Below are positions 5,276 through 6,712 of a stretch of 6,712 nucleotides of DNA, piece after piece. The stretch's first letter is position 1, and each line of letters starts with the position of its first letter. The stretch is from Roseburia sp. (lineage in GTDB: Bacteria > Bacillota > Clostridia > Lachnospirales > Lachnospiraceae): positions 1 to 6,712 of the forward strand of contig JAGASC010000260.1 in assembly GCA_017621905.1 (NCBI GenBank), read 5' to 3'. The notes below the pieces were generated by a model, which worked only from the letters and a program-made list of their open reading frames with translations, was not told the origin of the DNA and searched no databases. Made by a program: the position numbers and the translations under genes.

Positions 5276-5294
5276 AAATTTTCTCCCAAAAGAA

Positions 5295-5323
5295 TTTGCA
5301 AATTCATAATATATGGTTATAAT
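5295..5323 (+). promoter_or_regulatory. Predicted sigma-A promoter of murC
   Basis: The plus strand carries -35 TTTGCA (5295-5300; or TTGCAA one base later), a 17-nt (or 16-nt) spacer and a perfect -10 TATAAT (5318-5323). The predicted start is near 5330, about 30 nt before the murC ATG. The short leader holds only the ribosome binding site. Confidence 0.75.
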
Positions 5324-5360
5324 TAACTTTGTTAGAGAAATTTGAAAGGAAGATTTTCAT

Positions 5361-6712
5361 ATGTATAAAATAGATTTCAACCAACCGATACATATCCACT
5401 TTATCGGCATCGGCGGCATCAGCATGAGCGGTCTGGCCGAAATCCTTTTAGAGGAACATTTTGCAGTTTCCGGCTCGGATGCAAAGGAATCTGAGCTGAC
5501 CCGCCATTTAGAGCAGATGGGTGTTACCATATTTTACGGGCAGAAGGCATCCAATATCATAGAAGGCATTGACCTGGTAGTCTACACCGCAGCCATCCGG
5601 GAGGATAACCCGGAATTTGCCGCTGCCAAGGAGAAGAGCCTGCCAATGTTAAGCCGCGCCGAACTGCTTGGCCAGATTATGGACAATTACCAAAACTCCA
5701 TCGCTGTGGCAGGAACCCACGGAAAGACTACCACAACCTCCATGATCAGCCAGATTCTTCTGGCTGCAGAAGCTGACCCCACCATCACCGTCGGAGGCAT
5801 TTTAAAAGCCATCGAGGGAAACCTGCGGGTGGGCAAGTCCAACGTATTTATCTCCGAAGCCTGCGAGTACACCAACAGCTTTCTGCATTTCTATCCAAAA
5901 TACAGTATCATCCTGAATGTGGAGGCAGAGCATCTGGACTTTTTTAAAGATATTCAGGACATCCGAAATTCATTCCGCCAGTTTGCAGGAAATACCAGAA
6001 AAGATGGTGCCATCATCATAAACGGCGAAATTGAGGACTATGAAGAGCTCACAGCCGGACTTGCGCCAAAGGTGATTACCTTCGGTCTGACGGCGACCTG
6101 CGATTTTCACCCGGAAAATATTACTTTTGATGAGAAGGCCTGTGCCTCTTTTACCGCTATGTACCATGACGAAAAAATTATGGATGTTTCCCTGCACGTG
6201 CCCGGTATCCACAATGTTTCCAACGCCCTGGCTGCCATTGCCCTGGCCCTGGAATTAAAGCTTTCCAGAGAGGATATTCTCTCCGGCCTTGCTGCCTTTG
6301 GCGGCGCAGACCGCAGATTCCAGTATAAAGGCTGCGTGGACGGTGTCACCATCGTGGATGACTATGCCCACCATCCGACGGAAATTCGTGCTACCCTGAC
6401 CGCTGCAAAAAATTATCCGCATAAGCGTCTGGTGCTGGCTTTCCAGCCCCACACTTATTCCAGAACCAAGGCATTTCTGGATGATTTTGCAGAAGTGCTT
6501 TCCATGGCGGATATGGTGGTACTGGCAGACATTTATGCTGCAAGGGAAAAAAATACCTACGGCATCAGCTCCAGGGATTTGCTTACAAAGTTAAAGGAAC
6601 GGGGGATAAATGCCCATTATTTCCCTTCCTTTGAAGAAATTGAAAAATTTTTATTAAAAAATTGTATAAACGGTGACTTGTTGATAACTATGGGTGCCGG
6701 AGATATTGTAAA
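5361..6712 (+). CDS. murC: UDP-N-acetylmuramate-L-alanine ligase MurC (3' end cut by window edge)
   Basis: Adds L-alanine to UDP-MurNAc using ATP, the first amino-acid step of cytoplasmic peptidoglycan precursor synthesis. Seen: 450 codons run to the right edge and end at MGAGDIV, a motif normally about ten residues from the MurC C-terminus, so the gene is nearly complete (family about 450-490). Domain 1 (about 1-108) has HFIGIGGISMSGLAE (13-27), which binds the UDP moiety. Domain 2 (about 110-317) has the P-loop AVAGTHGKTTTT (115-126), EACEYTNSFL (166-175), the Firmicute form of the EADES(D) metal-site region, and HVPGIHNVSNALAA (279-292). Domain 3 (about 320 onward) has DDYAHHPTEI (333-342) and QPHTYSRT (362-369). 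The ATG is preceded by AAAGGAAG at about 9 nt. It is divergent from glgC across a 323-nt region; an opposing promoter and two Spo0A-type boxes lie there. Confidence 0.97.
   Translation, partial: MYKIDFNQPIHIHFIGIGGISMSGLAEILLEEHFAVSGSDAKESELTRHLEQMGVTIFYGQKASNIIEGIDLVVYTAAIREDNPEFAAAKEKSLPMLSRAELLGQIMDNYQNSIAVAGTHGKTTTTSMISQILLAAEADPTITVGGILKAIEGNLRVGKSNVFISEACEYTNSFLHFYPKYSIILNVEAEHLDFFKDIQDIRNSFRQFAGNTRKDGAIIINGEIEDYEELTAGLAPKVITFGLTATCDFHPENITFDEKACASFTAMYHDEKIMDVSLHVPGIHNVSNALAAIALALELKLSREDILSGLAAFGGADRRFQYKGCVDGVTIVDDYAHHPTEIRATLTAAKNYPHKRLVLAFQPHTYSRTKAFLDDFAEVLSMADMVVLADIYAAREKNTYGISSRDLLTKLKERGINAHYFPSFEEIEKFLLKNCINGDLLITMGAGDIV

Noticed and set aside
5038..5360. Riboswitch, small RNA or replication-origin-like element in the divergent intergenic region
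   Set aside because: I see promoters, Spo0A-type boxes and AT-rich repeats, but no riboswitch signature, no internal terminator and no DnaA box without at least two mismatches.
5526..5885. MurC motif EACEY in place of EADES as a possible active-site anomaly
   Set aside because: EACEY is the usual form in Firmicute MurC proteins (Bacillus, Staphylococcus), so it is not unusual.
5687..6452. Several minus-strand open frames of 62-81 codons
   Set aside because: All lie antisense to murC, which is continuous and carries every family motif from 5361 to the right edge.

Overview
The window looks like a chromosomal segment from a low-to-moderate GC, endospore-lineage Firmicute, most likely a Clostridia/Lachnospiraceae-type anaerobe. 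This rests on the tandem glgC-glgD pair (a Firmicute arrangement), spoVG, a MurC with the Firmicute-style EACEY motif, strong AGGAGG-type ribosome binding sites and AT-rich intergenic regions. The genus is not determined.

Layout: (1) Positions 1-1853, minus strand, hold a three-gene catabolic operon read right to left: a glucosamine-6-phosphate deaminase-like (NagB family) protein, a creatininase-family amidohydrolase, and the N-terminal third of a Gfo/Idh/MocA oxidoreductase that runs off the left edge. A LacI/CcpA-type operator (AAACGTTT core) sits just upstream of the first gene. (2) Positions 1854-2357 are mostly non-coding. They carry the operator, a decayed plus-strand coding remnant (one nonsense codon and one frameshift) and a strong bidirectional terminator. 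(3) Positions 2358-5037, minus strand, hold the operon glgC-glgD-spoVG: the catalytic and regulatory subunits of ADP-glucose pyrophosphorylase (4-bp ATGA overlap), then SpoVG. (4) Positions 5038-5360 are a divergent intergenic region with a sigma-A promoter facing each way. Between them lie two exact 7-bp matches to the Spo0A box (TGTCGAA) in inverted orientation. (5) Positions 5361-6712, plus strand, hold murC (UDP-N-acetylmuramate-L-alanine ligase), cut by the right edge about ten residues before its expected end.

How it fits together: glgC/glgD make ADP-glucose for glycogen (granulose) storage, spoVG encodes a small nucleic-acid-binding regulator tied to sporulation and envelope control, and murC makes a peptidoglycan precursor. 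The paired Spo0A boxes would put reserve-polymer synthesis, and possibly cell-wall synthesis, under the sporulation master regulator. This is the most interesting testable hypothesis here. The left operon appears unrelated and probably degrades an amino-sugar or amide-bearing sugar derivative that I cannot identify. I found no RNA genes, CRISPR arrays, intact mobile elements or a clearly novel multi-gene system.
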